Part shown: positions 26,143 through 35,109 of the stretch, piece by piece | Position numbering within the stretch: position 1 is the first letter of the stretch | Layout of the letters: every line of letters starts with the position of its first letter | Assembly: GCF_014287515.2 (NCBI RefSeq) | Contig: NZ_CP092473.1 | Coordinates: forward strand, 726,001 to 790,000 | Direction of reading: 5' to 3' | From: Roseburia rectibacter | Lineage (GTDB): Bacteria > Bacillota > Clostridia > Lachnospirales > Lachnospiraceae | Length of the DNA: 64,000 nt | Translations under genes and position numbers: made by a program | The notes under the pieces: model-generated | The model's input: only the letters and a program-made list of their open reading frames with translations | What the model was told of the DNA's origin: nothing | Database searches by the model: none

Positions 26143-26240
26143 CCTAGTAATCTTATAGGAAATATATGAAAAGAAAAAACAGCTACAGAAGACACAGATT
26201 TTACATATGCATGATGCAGGTTTTACGGAGTGGAGGGACA

Positions 26241-27302
26241 ATGAGAAAGAGGATGGCAGCAATCCTTGCGGCAGTGATGCTTGCAATGGGGACATTCGCC
26301 GGATGCGGCAGTGTGGCAGATGCGGATACAGTAGAGATCGTCAATGTTTCCTACGATCCGACCAGAGAATTATACAAGGCCTACAATACCATGTTTGAAC
26401 AACACTGGGAAGAACAGGCAGGGCAGAAAGTAAGGATCATCCAGTCTCATGGCGGTTCCGGAAAACAGGCACTTGAGGTTGCAAACGGACTGGACGCAGA
26501 TGTGGTAACACTTGCATTAGAAGGTGATATCCAGACAATCTCCGATTCCGGGCTGATCGATCAGGGTTTTGTATCAGAGTTTCCGGATGACAGCGCTCCT
26601 TATACTTCAACAATTGTTTTTCTTGTGCGGAAAGGCAATCCAAAACAGATCAAAGACTGGGATGATCTGCTCAGATCAGATGTCAGCGTTATTACTCCGA
26701 ATCCAAAGACGTCCGGTGGAGCGAGATGGAATTATCTTGCAGCATGGTACTATTTTGAGAGAAAGGGCGAGAGCGAGGAAGAGATTACGGAGCATATGAA
26801 GACGTTATATCAGAATGTGCTGGTTTTGGATTCTGGTGCACGCGGTTCCACAACGACATTCATTGAGAATGGTCAGGGCGATGTTTTAATTGCATGGGAG
26901 AATGAAGCATTTTTATCCATGCAGGAAGAGCCGGGGGAATATGAGATTGTTGTTCCATCGGCATCGGTACTCTGTCAGCCGACCGTGGCAGTTGTGGATG
27001 AAGTGGTTGACCGGAGAGGCAGCAGGGCTGTGGCAGAGGAATACTTAAATTATCTGTATTCGGATGAGGCACAGAAACTTGTGGGAGAAAATTATTACCG
27101 TCCGGCAGATCCAGATATTGTAAAGGAATTTTATACAGAGGAAGGAACACGTGAGATCGCAGAAATTCCTTCCGATGGAAAATGGATGGTGACGGATGTT
27201 GATCTGGCAGATATCAGTCATTTTGGGGGATGGAATACAGTGATAGAGAAACATTTCTCAGATGGCGGGATCTTCGATACAATCTATGAACGTAACAGAT
27301 AA
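26241..27302 (+). CDS. sbp: Sulfate-binding lipoprotein of the ABC importer
   Basis: Captures sulfate outside the cell for CysTWA. The start at 26241 is chosen over 26166 because GGAGGG lies 5 bases upstream and it opens the signal peptide MRKRMAAILAAVMLAMGTFAGC, with the lipid-anchored Cys in AGC. The mature protein has the family motifs VSYDPTRELYKAYN, SHGGSGKQALEVANG, TPNPKTSGGARWNYLAAW and DSGARGSTTTF. Length is 353 residues. It is the first gene of an eight-gene operon. Thiosulfate binding is also possible in this family. Confidence 0.93.
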   Translation: MRKRMAAILAAVMLAMGTFAGCGSVADADTVEIVNVSYDPTRELYKAYNTMFEQHWEEQAGQKVRIIQSHGGSGKQALEVANGLDADVVTLALEGDIQTISDSGLIDQGFVSEFPDDSAPYTSTIVFLVRKGNPKQIKDWDDLLRSDVSVITPNPKTSGGARWNYLAAWYYFERKGESEEEITEHMKTLYQNVLVLDSGARGSTTTFIENGQGDVLIAWENEAFLSMQEEPGEYEIVVPSASVLCQPTVAVVDEVVDRRGSRAVAEEYLNYLYSDEAQKLVGENYYRPADPDIVKEFYTEEGTREIAEIPSDGKWMVTDVDLADISHFGGWNTVIEKHFSDGGIFDTIYERNR

Positions 27303-27324
27303 TGATGAAGGGGGCAGGATTCAT

Positions 27325-28161
27325 ATGAAAAAAAGTAAAAATAAACGAGTGATCCCCGGATTCGGGCTGTCATTTGGGATCACCATAACAATGCTTGGAC
27401 TGATCGTTATTATTCCGTTATGTTCGCTGGTTATATTTTCTGCGAAACTTTCACCGTCAGAATTTATTCAGACGATCACAAGACCGCGTGTTTTATCCAG
27501 TTATGCAGTCAGTTTTTTTACCGCATTTGTGGCGGCAGCGATTGATGCAGTTATGGGTATGATCATTGCATGGGTGCTTGTAAGGTATGATTTTCCGGGA
27601 AAAGCGATCATGGACGGCATCATAGAACTTCCATTTGCGCTTCCGACTGCAGTGGCGGGCATCGCACTGACACATCTGACTACGACGGAAGGCTGGGTAG
27701 GAGCATTTTTTCAGAAGTTTGGAATTAAGATCGCATATACAAGACTTGGAATCATCGTAGCACTGGTGTTTATCGGAATCCCGTTTGTTGTGCGGGCGGT
27801 GCAGCCGGTTCTGGAAAAAATAGATATCCAGTACGAGGAGGCGGCAAATATCCTTGGTGCAAACAGCAGACAGACCATGTTCCGCGTAATCTTACCGGAA
27901 ATCTTACCGTCTTTGATCGCCGGATTTACGATGTCTTTTGCAAGAGGACTTGGCGAATACGGAAGCGTAGTGTTCATTGCGGGAAATACGCCTTATGAGA
28001 CGGAGATCGCACCGCTTATGATCATGTCAAAACTTCAGGAATTTGATTATGCGGGTGCAACCTCGATCGCCCTTGTGATGTTAGCGGCAGCATTTGTGAT
28101 TCTTTTTATCAATGCATGGCTGCAGAGCAGGGCATCGAAGATTGTCAGCGGTATCGCATAA
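27325..28161 (+). CDS. cysT: Sulfate ABC transporter permease CysT
   Basis: One half of the membrane channel. The start at 27325 gives the expected basic N-terminus before the first helix; the frame extends to 27262 but lacks a ribosome site there, while AGGGGGCAGGA precedes 27325. The 278 residues have about six TM helices, and the EAA loop is EEAANILGANSRQTMFRVILPEILP (about 169-193), which contacts the CysA ATPase. PFALPTAVAGIAL is typical of CysT. Confidence 0.93.
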   Translation: MKKSKNKRVIPGFGLSFGITITMLGLIVIIPLCSLVIFSAKLSPSEFIQTITRPRVLSSYAVSFFTAFVAAAIDAVMGMIIAWVLVRYDFPGKAIMDGIIELPFALPTAVAGIALTHLTTTEGWVGAFFQKFGIKIAYTRLGIIVALVFIGIPFVVRAVQPVLEKIDIQYEEAANILGANSRQTMFRVILPEILPSLIAGFTMSFARGLGEYGSVVFIAGNTPYETEIAPLMIMSKLQEFDYAGATSIALVMLAAAFVILFINAWLQSRASKIVSGIA

Positions 28162-28236
28162 TATTGCAGGTGCATGGATATTGGCACAACATCTGTCAGA
28201 TTTTATCAAAATCAGATAAAAGGAAGGAGAAAAGCT

Positions 28237-29052
28237 ATGGAGATCAGAAAAAATTCGGGACCACTCAAATGGATCCTGATCGGCATCAGTGCTTTATTTC
28301 TTATAGTGATGCTGATACTGCCGCTCACATATGTCCTTGTAACTGCATTCGGGGAAGGCATCAAGGTATTTGTGGCAGCAGTTACCGATTATTATGCATT
28401 AAAAGCGATCGGGCTTACATTAGAAGTAACGCTGATCGCTGTGGTGGTCAATACCATCTTTGGAATTGCAGCATCCTGGTGTATCACGCGGTTCCAGTTC
28501 CATGGAAAAAAGATATTGTCCACGCTGATCGACCTTCCACTTACAATCTCACCGGTCATTGCCGGACTGATCTATATCCTCACATTTGGACGGCAGAGTA
28601 TTCTTTATGAGTATCTGCGGTCAGCGGGGATCAAGATGATATTTGCAGTACCGGGAATCGTGGTAGCAACCGTGTTTGTGACATTCCCATTTATTTCAAG
28701 GGAGATCATACCGGTGCTTTCCACACTTGGTACGGATGAGGAAGAGGCGGCAGCGCTGATGGGGGCAAATGGTTTTACGATTTTCCGGAAGATCACTTTT
28801 CCACATATCAAATGGGCACTGCTTTATGGAATCGTCCTTTGTACAGCAAGAGCAATGGGAGAGTTTGGTGCGGTGTCTGTTTTATCAGGACATCTTCAGG
28901 GAAAAACAAATACTATGCCGCTTTACATTGAACTTTTATATCAGGGTTATGATTTTACGGGTGCGTTTGCAGTATCGGCGATTCTGGTGTGTATGGCAGT
29001 CGTGATCTTAGTGCTTCGCAGTGTGTTAGAGCATAAGGGAAAAGAAGCGTAA
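28237..29052 (+). CDS. cysW: Sulfate ABC transporter permease CysW
   Basis: The second channel subunit, 271 residues, six TM helices. The start at 28237 has AAGGAG upstream; the longer frame from 28174 is unsupported. The EAA loop reads EEEAAALMGANGFTIFRKITFPHI (about 167-190). DLPLTISPVIAGLIYIL is conserved in CysW. The 75-base gap to cysT has no clear signal. Confidence 0.93.
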   Translation: MEIRKNSGPLKWILIGISALFLIVMLILPLTYVLVTAFGEGIKVFVAAVTDYYALKAIGLTLEVTLIAVVVNTIFGIAASWCITRFQFHGKKILSTLIDLPLTISPVIAGLIYILTFGRQSILYEYLRSAGIKMIFAVPGIVVATVFVTFPFISREIIPVLSTLGTDEEEAAALMGANGFTIFRKITFPHIKWALLYGIVLCTARAMGEFGAVSVLSGHLQGKTNTMPLYIELLYQGYDFTGAFAVSAILVCMAVVILVLRSVLEHKGKEA

Positions 29053-29129
29053 AAATGTTACCGGAAGTACTTGACAGAGAATAGAAGGAACAAAAAAACA
29101 GATAATGCAGCATGGAAATGGAGCAGGTT

Positions 29130-30218
29130 ATGGCGGAACAAAATTATGTAGAACTTAGGCAGGTGAATAAAAAATATAAAGATTTTCAGGCATCCGATGA
29201 TATTAATTTTGGAATCGGAAAAGGAAAACTGATCGGTCTGCTTGGACCAAGCGGCAGTGGAAAAACAACGATCCTTCGAATGCTGGCAGGATTAGAACAT
29301 GCGGATTCCGGTGAGATCATCATTGATGGAAGAGTTGTCAATGATGTGCCTGCGAGTGAGCGTGGAATCGGGTTTGTATTCCAAAATTATGCATTGTTCC
29401 GCTATATGACCGTATATGATAATATAGCATTTGGACTGGATGTAAAAAAATGGAAAAAATCGGATATCAAACGACGTGTTGATGAGTTAGTCGAGTTAGT
29501 CGGGTTAAAGGGATTTGAGAAGCGTTATCCGAACCAGTTATCCGGTGGACAGAGACAGAGAGTTGCATTTGCGAGAGCCTTAGCACCGAATCCGGAACTT
29601 CTTCTTTTAGATGAACCGTTTGCAGCCATTGATGCAAAAGTGCGTCAGGAGCTTAGAAGCTGGCTTCGGGAGATGATCACGAGAGTCGGTATTACCAGTA
29701 TCTTTGTCACGCATGATCAGGATGAAGCGATTGAGGTTGCCGATGAGATCATCATTACCAACCACGGACACATCGAGCAGGCGGGAACTCCGATTGAGAT
29801 ATACAGCCAGCCGAAGACGCCATTTGTCACAGAATTCATGGGTAGTCCGACAAGGATCAGCAACATCACGAGTTTTCATGGATATGAGCAACTGGGTGAA
29901 GGTTTTCATGCTGTGGTAAGACCGGAGCATGTGAGTGTCACAAAGGAAACAGAGCAGAGCCGTTTTTCTTCTTCTGTGGAGGAAGGTGTTGTGGAGCGTG
30001 TGATGTTCCGTGGCAGAGAGGTAGAACTTCATGTGAGGGTACATGATGTGCTGCTTGTGGCTAACCGGAGATTAGAGGAGACTCCGATCACGGAGGGCGA
30101 GCGTGTCAACGTATTTATCTATCAGGTGTTTGCGTTCTTAGCAGACGAGGCGGGAATGCAGAATGTACAGATTGTAGAAAATGCCAATATCGAAACAGAG
30201 AAGCTGTTCTATATTTAA
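29130..30218 (+). CDS. cysA: Sulfate ABC transporter ATPase CysA
   Basis: Drives sulfate import. Walker A GPSGSGKTT (about 37-45), signature LSGGQRQRVAFARALAPNPE, Walker B LLLLDEP and switch His in VTHDQDE. A C-terminal TOBE-like domain (about 240-362) is present. The start at 29130 is chosen because GGAG lies correctly upstream; the ATG at 29112 has none. Length is 362 residues, as expected. Confidence 0.93.
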   Translation: MAEQNYVELRQVNKKYKDFQASDDINFGIGKGKLIGLLGPSGSGKTTILRMLAGLEHADSGEIIIDGRVVNDVPASERGIGFVFQNYALFRYMTVYDNIAFGLDVKKWKKSDIKRRVDELVELVGLKGFEKRYPNQLSGGQRQRVAFARALAPNPELLLLDEPFAAIDAKVRQELRSWLREMITRVGITSIFVTHDQDEAIEVADEIIITNHGHIEQAGTPIEIYSQPKTPFVTEFMGSPTRISNITSFHGYEQLGEGFHAVVRPEHVSVTKETEQSRFSSSVEEGVVERVMFRGREVELHVRVHDVLLVANRRLEETPITEGERVNVFIYQVFAFLADEAGMQNVQIVENANIETEKLFYI

Positions 30219-30241
30219 GGAGTCAGGAGAATAGAGATTAT

Positions 30242-31942
30242 ATGAAAACAGAAATCATTACATCAGATGTGCTGATCATTGGGGGTGGAACCTCCGGTTG
30301 TTACGCGGCACTGACGATCGCAGAGCAAAGACCGGAACTTAACGTTGTGATCGCAGAAAAAGCCAATATTATAAGAAGCGGCTGTCTTGCAGCAGGAGTG
30401 AATGCGTTAAATGCATACATTACAGAGGGGAGAAAGCCACAGGATTATGTGGACTATGCTACAAAGGACGCCAATGGCATTGTAAGAAGTGATCTGCTGC
30501 TCTCCATGTCGCAGGGATTAAACCGTGTGACAGCAAGGTTAGAGGAATTAGGACTTGTTATTTTAAAAGATGAAAATGGAAAATATGTGACAAGAGGCAA
30601 CCGGAATATCAAGATCAACGGAGAGAACATCAAACCAATCTTAGCGGAAGCAGTGAGGGCACAGAAAAATGTGAAGGTCATCAATCACGTGAACATCACA
30701 GATTACATTACTGTGCAGGATCAGGTTACCGGGGCATACGGTTTTGATGTCAATGAGAAAAAGGCATATATTTTTTCAGCAAAAGCCATTCTCTGTGCGA
30801 CCGGTGGTGCGGCAGGACTTTACCGTCCGAACAATCCGGGATTTTCGAGACATAAGATGTGGTATCCGCCGTTTAATACAGGAGCCGGATATGCGATGGG
30901 AATTTTAGCCGGAGCAGAGATGACGACCTTTGAGATGCGTTTTATAGCACTCCGCTGTAAAGATACGATCGCACCGACCGGAACGATCGCACAGGGAGTC
31001 GGGGCAAAACAGATCAACTCACTTGGGGATGTCTATGAAACAAAATACGGCATTACGACAGAGGAACGTGTCTACGGTACGGTTGCAGAGAATCAGGAAG
31101 GCAGAGGACCGTGTTACCTGCATACGGAAGGAATCAAAGATGAGCAGGGCAAAGATCTGTTAAAAGCATATTTAAATATGGCACCGAGCCAGACTTTAAA
31201 ATGGATCGAGAGTGGAAAAGAGCCGAATGAGCAGGATGTCGAGATCGAGGGCACTGAGCCTTATATCGTGGGTGGCCATACCGCGAGCGGTTACTGGATC
31301 GACGATGCGAGAAGAACCACCTTGAAAGGACTTTATGCAGCCGGAGATGTTGCAGGAGGATGCCCGCAGAAATATGTGACAGGAGCGCTGGTGGAGGGCG
31401 AGATAGCGGCGGAAACGATCTTAAAGGATCTTGAACTCGCAGATGCAGATCTGCAGTCAGAGGAAGAATTAGAAAAGCTGGCAGAAAAAGCAGACCGGGA
31501 ATATGAAGCCTATTTTGCGGAGAAAAAATCATTCTTCGGTACGGAGCAGGTCGAGGAGGCAATGCAGAAGGTTATGGATGCCTATGCAGGTGGAATCGGA
31601 ACCAATTACCGCTACAATGAAAAACAGCTTAATATCGCAGAAGAAAAAATTGACCAGCTTTTAGCACTGACAAAAGATCTGACCGCAAAAGATACAGATG
31701 ATCTGTTACATATTTACGAGGTAAAGGAACGTTTAGTCGTATGTAAAAGTGTGATCGCACACTTAAAGGCGAGAAAAGAGACACGCTGGCGCGGTTTCGG
31801 ACAGAATATGGATCATCCGGGAACAAAAGAAGAATGGAACAGGAAGGCAGTTAATTCCGTTTATGAAAATGGAAAGATCAAAATTCTGCTCCGTGATCTG
31901 GCACAGACACCGGATTTTGGTCAGAAAGGAGGCACCCTGTGA
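30242..31942 (+). CDS. aprA: Adenylylsulfate reductase, alpha subunit-like flavoprotein
   Basis: Likely reduces APS to sulfite and AMP with electrons from AprB. The 566 residues form a fumarate-reductase-type flavoprotein: the FAD dinucleotide motif VLIIGGGTSGCYAAL (about 10-24), AILCATGGAAGLYRPNNPGF, and a C-terminal GLYAAGDVAGGCPQKYVTGALVEGE. The region RGPCYLHTEG is AprA-like. It is shorter than the about 650 residues of sulfate reducers. The start overlaps nothing; GGAG lies upstream, and the end overlaps aprB. Linkage to cysDN and the sulfate importer supports an assimilatory role (inference). Confidence 0.88.
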   Translation: MKTEIITSDVLIIGGGTSGCYAALTIAEQRPELNVVIAEKANIIRSGCLAAGVNALNAYITEGRKPQDYVDYATKDANGIVRSDLLLSMSQGLNRVTARLEELGLVILKDENGKYVTRGNRNIKINGENIKPILAEAVRAQKNVKVINHVNITDYITVQDQVTGAYGFDVNEKKAYIFSAKAILCATGGAAGLYRPNNPGFSRHKMWYPPFNTGAGYAMGILAGAEMTTFEMRFIALRCKDTIAPTGTIAQGVGAKQINSLGDVYETKYGITTEERVYGTVAENQEGRGPCYLHTEGIKDEQGKDLLKAYLNMAPSQTLKWIESGKEPNEQDVEIEGTEPYIVGGHTASGYWIDDARRTTLKGLYAAGDVAGGCPQKYVTGALVEGEIAAETILKDLELADADLQSEEELEKLAEKADREYEAYFAEKKSFFGTEQVEEAMQKVMDAYAGGIGTNYRYNEKQLNIAEEKIDQLLALTKDLTAKDTDDLLHIYEVKERLVVCKSVIAHLKARKETRWRGFGQNMDHPGTKEEWNRKAVNSVYENGKIKILLRDLAQTPDFGQKGGTL

Positions 31943-32253
31943 GCATAGCGATCAATAAAAGTAAATGTGTAAAATGCAGACGCTGCATCGAAGTATGTCC
32001 GGGAAACCTGATCAAGGCAGATGAAAACGGCAAGGCATACATCAAAGAGCCAAGAGACTGCTGGGGCTGCACATCCTGCGTCAAAGAGTGCAGGGCAGAG
32101 GCAATCGATTTCTTTTTAGGAGCCGACATCGGCGGCAGAGGCAGTACCTTAACCACCAAAGAGGATGGAGACTACCGCCTCTGGACAGTCACTGCCCCCG
32201 ACGGCAGTCAGACCGTTATACAGATCAATAAAAAAGATGCCAATAAATATTAA
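31939..32253 (+). CDS. aprB: Adenylylsulfate reductase, beta subunit-like ferredoxin
   Basis: The 104-residue iron-sulfur protein passes electrons to AprA. Two 4Fe-4S sites are visible: [12 protein letters not shown] (about 10-21) and [16 protein letters not shown] (about 42-57). The C-terminal part [18 protein letters not shown] is AprB-like, but the long tail of the dissimilatory protein is missing. The start is the GTG at 31939, inside the aprA stop, with AGGAGG upstream. Confidence 0.9.
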   Translation: MSIAINKSKCVKCRRCIEVCPGNLIKADENGKAYIKEPRDCWGCTSCVKECRAEAIDFFLGADIGGRGSTLTTKEDGDYRLWTVTAPDGSQTVIQINKKDANKY

Positions 32254-32281
32254 AACACAGCAAAATAGAGGAGGATATTTT

Positions 32282-33181
32282 ATGAGTGGATTATCACATT
32301 TGGACGAATTGGAGGCAGAGGCGATCTACATCATCCGTGAAGTAGCCGCTGAGTGCGAAAAGCCGGTAATGCTTTACTCCATTGGAAAGGACAGCTCCGT
32401 TATGCTGCACCTTGCCATGAAAGCATTTTATCCGGAGAAGCCGCCTTTCCCATTTTTACATATCGATACGACCTGGAAATTCCGTGAAATGATCGAGTTT
32501 CGTGACCGCATTGCAAAAGAGAACGGCATTGAAATGCTGGTTTATACCAATCAGGAAGGTGTGGATGCCGGTATTAACCCATTTGACCACGGTTCCGCTT
32601 ACACGGATATCATGAAGACACAGGCATTAAAACAGGCACTCAAAAAATATGAGTTTACGGCAGCATTTGGCGGTGGCCGTCGTGATGAGGAAAAATCCCG
32701 TGCGAAAGAGAGAATTTTCTCTTTTCGTAATGAGGCACAGGCGTGGGATCCGAAAAACCAGAGACCGGAGATGTGGAAACTTTACAATACCAAGATCAAT
32801 AAAGGTGAGAGCATCCGTGTATTCCCAATCTCAAACTGGACAGAAAAGGATATCTGGCAGTACATCAAACGTGAGAACATCGAGATCGTGCCACTCTATT
32901 TTGCAAAAGAGCGTCCGGTCGTATACCGTGACGGCAATATTATCATGGTGGATGATGACCGCTTCAAATTCCGTGAAGGTGAGAAGCCGGAGATGAAAAA
33001 AGTCCGTTTCCGTACATTAGGATGTTATCCGTTAACCGGCGGCGTTGAGTCCGATGCGGAGACTTTGGATGAGATTATTGATGAGACACTTGCAGCCGTA
33101 TCTTCAGAGCGTACCAGCCGTGTGATCGATAACGAAGCGGCAGGCAGCATGGAGCGTAGAAAAAGGGAGGGGTATTTCTAA
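32282..33181 (+). CDS. cysD: Sulfate adenylyltransferase subunit 2
   Basis: Makes APS from sulfate and ATP. The start at 32282 has GAGGAGG upstream and gives [17 protein letters not shown], the usual N-terminus; the frame further upstream overlaps aprB in another frame. The PP-loop is [15 protein letters not shown] (about 30-44) and [16 protein letters not shown] (about 130-145) is conserved. Length is 299. Ends one base before the cysN start. Confidence 0.95.
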   Translation: MSGLSHLDELEAEAIYIIREVAAECEKPVMLYSIGKDSSVMLHLAMKAFYPEKPPFPFLHIDTTWKFREMIEFRDRIAKENGIEMLVYTNQEGVDAGINPFDHGSAYTDIMKTQALKQALKKYEFTAAFGGGRRDEEKSRAKERIFSFRNEAQAWDPKNQRPEMWKLYNTKINKGESIRVFPISNWTEKDIWQYIKRENIEIVPLYFAKERPVVYRDGNIIMVDDDRFKFREGEKPEMKKVRFRTLGCYPLTGGVESDAETLDEIIDETLAAVSSERTSRVIDNEAAGSMERRKREGYF

Positions 33182-34873
33182 ATGAAAGGTTTACTTAAAT
33201 TTATTACCTGCGGAAGTGTGGATGATGGAAAATCCACATTGATCGGACATATTTTATATGATGCAAAACTGCTGTATGCAGATCAGGAGAAAGCACTTGA
33301 ATTAGACAGTAAAGTTGGAAGCAGAGAGGGCGCTATCGATTATTCCCTGCTGCTTGACGGTCTGATGGCAGAGCGCGAGCAGGGTATCACGATCGACGTC
33401 GCATACCGTTATTTTACAACAGAAAAAAGAAGTTTTATCGTTGCAGATACCCCTGGACATGAAGAGTATACCAGAAATATGGCAGTTGGAGCTTCCTTTG
33501 CAGACCTTGCCATCATTCTTCTCGATGCAACACAGGGCGTGCTTGTGCAGACAAGACGCCATGCAAGGATCTGTGCACTGATGGGAATCCGTTACTTTGT
33601 ATTTGCGGTAAACAAGATGGATCTGATCGGTTACGACCAGGAAAAATTTAATGCGATCCAGGCAGAAATTTTGCAGCTTGCAGGTGAACTTGGATTAGAG
33701 AGCGTTAAGATCATTCCGGTATCCGCAACAGAGGGTGATAATGTCACAAAGAAATCCGATAATATCCCATGGTACACAGGAGAACCGATCTTAACCTATC
33801 TCGAAGAAGTTGATGTGACAGAAAAGTCAAAAGAGCAGGGATTTTATATGCCGGTACAGCGTGTGTGCCGTCCAAACCATACGTTCCGCGGTTTCCAGGG
33901 ACAGATTGAGGCAGGCGAAGTGCGTGTGAGTGATACATTAACCGTATTACCGGGCAATGAGACAGCCAATGTAAAAAGTATTTTGGTAGCCGGAAAAGAG
34001 GCAGATACTGCACAGACCGGACAGCCGGTTACCATTCAGTTAGATAAAGAGATCGATGTATCAAGAGGATGTGTGCTGGAAAATGGCAGCGGCATTACGG
34101 CAGCACAGAAATTTACCACAACACTTTTGTGGATGGATGATAATAAGTTGTCAGCAGGTGGCGATTACTTTATCAAACTTGGAACGAAACTGATCACAGG
34201 TACCGTAACAGAGATCACATATAAGATCGATGTGAATACCGGAGAACATCATTCAACCGATACATTAGGAAAGAATGAGATCGCAGTCTGCAATATCGTG
34301 CTGGATGAAAAGATCCCGCTTGATGTATTTAAGAAACATAAGACTATGGGCGAACTGATCTTAATCGACCGTGTGACGAACATGACGTCTGCCTGCGGTG
34401 TTGTAGAGCAGTTTGCAAGCGGCAATGAGACAGATGAGCCGGTATTTGTTTATGGAGATTTAAAGGCACGGGGAGATATCTTTGAAGAGTTCTACTATAA
34501 CATGGAGAAATCTTCCATTGCAAAACACAAACCGGAACAGAAAAAATACACAGTAGGCGATGAGATCCCGACAAAGAGTGAAACTTATGAATATCCGGAG
34601 TATTTTGATATTCTGATATTAAGAGACCAGGTTGCAGTACAGGTGCGTGACAATAAGATCGGAGCGATCCTTCCATTAGGTGAATACCGTTACTCAGGTG
34701 TTCCGGTTGTAAATGGAAGAGGATTTGCGGTGAATGTAAAATCACAGAAAGACTTACAGACATTCTTAGATGGATATGGACAGGGAGAGACAGATACAGA
34801 GTTCTGGAATCACTGGCTGACATTCGGAACTTACCGCAAAGTGATCTTCCATGAAAACTATTGGGAAATCTGA
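33182..34873 (+). CDS. cysN: Sulfate adenylyltransferase subunit 1 (GTPase) with C-terminal extension
   Basis: GTP-driven partner of CysD. EF-Tu-like GTPase domain with G1 GSVDDGKST (about 12-20), G2 region REQGITIDVAYRYF, G3 DTPGHEEYT and G4 NKMD. Domains II and III follow. It has 563 residues, against about 475 in E. coli; the added C-terminal region of about 120 residues (from about 445, YTVGDEIPTKSETYEYPEYF to the end) has no P-loop, so it is not a fused APS kinase, and I do not recognise it. GGGAGG before the start. Last gene of the sulfate operon. Confidence 0.93.
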   Translation: MKGLLKFITCGSVDDGKSTLIGHILYDAKLLYADQEKALELDSKVGSREGAIDYSLLLDGLMAEREQGITIDVAYRYFTTEKRSFIVADTPGHEEYTRNMAVGASFADLAIILLDATQGVLVQTRRHARICALMGIRYFVFAVNKMDLIGYDQEKFNAIQAEILQLAGELGLESVKIIPVSATEGDNVTKKSDNIPWYTGEPILTYLEEVDVTEKSKEQGFYMPVQRVCRPNHTFRGFQGQIEAGEVRVSDTLTVLPGNETANVKSILVAGKEADTAQTGQPVTIQLDKEIDVSRGCVLENGSGITAAQKFTTTLLWMDDNKLSAGGDYFIKLGTKLITGTVTEITYKIDVNTGEHHSTDTLGKNEIAVCNIVLDEKIPLDVFKKHKTMGELILIDRVTNMTSACGVVEQFASGNETDEPVFVYGDLKARGDIFEEFYYNMEKSSIAKHKPEQKKYTVGDEIPTKSETYEYPEYFDILILRDQVAVQVRDNKIGAILPLGEYRYSGVPVVNGRGFAVNVKSQKDLQTFLDGYGQGETDTEFWNHWLTFGTYRKVIFHENYWEI

Positions 34874-34916
34874 TGCGCAATCGTTTGTGCAAAATTTTAG
34901 TACCAGTTTAAAAGCT

Positions 34917-35007
34917 GGTACTAAGGTACTGTTTATTTTGTATAGTTTGAGCCGTAAAAAAAGTTTAAGTTTGTGCACACTTATCCTGCCGCTCATGCTA
35001 TTATAAT
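34917..35007 (+). promoter_or_regulatory. Promoter and distal operator of small RNA copy 2
   Basis: GGTACTAAGGTACTGT (from 34917), TTTGTGCACACTTAT (from 34970) and CATGC-TATTATAAT (ending 35007) repeat the arrangement seen before copy 1, with the same 53-bp offset. A further palindrome AGTACCAG / CTGGTACT (34900-34922) overlaps the operator in this copy only. Confidence 0.65.
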
Positions 35008-35011
35008 TACT

Positions 35012-35109
35012 GTAAAAACCCCCCAATACATTATATATAGTTTTTGCTATACCCCATAGTAAAAATACCTTCTCCTAAAAAGATAGCTAGCCGATAGCTA
35101 TCTTTTTTT
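35012..35109 (+). ncRNA. Candidate small RNA, copy 2
   Basis: Bases 35012-35081 are identical to 25947-26016. The terminator is unrelated in sequence to that of copy 1: GATAGCTA / TAGCTATC with loop GCCGA, then seven T (35103-35109). The predicted transcript is about 97 nt. Sequence identity across the RNA with divergence on both sides suggests selection on the RNA. The terminator overlaps the end of the minus-strand gene and can serve both. Confidence 0.7.

Noticed and set aside
26166-26240. N-terminal extension of the sulfate-binding protein
   Set aside because: It would bury the lipoprotein signal; the ribosome site favours 26241.
32165-32281. N-terminal extension of CysD
   Set aside because: Overlaps aprB in another frame; GAGGAGG favours 32282.
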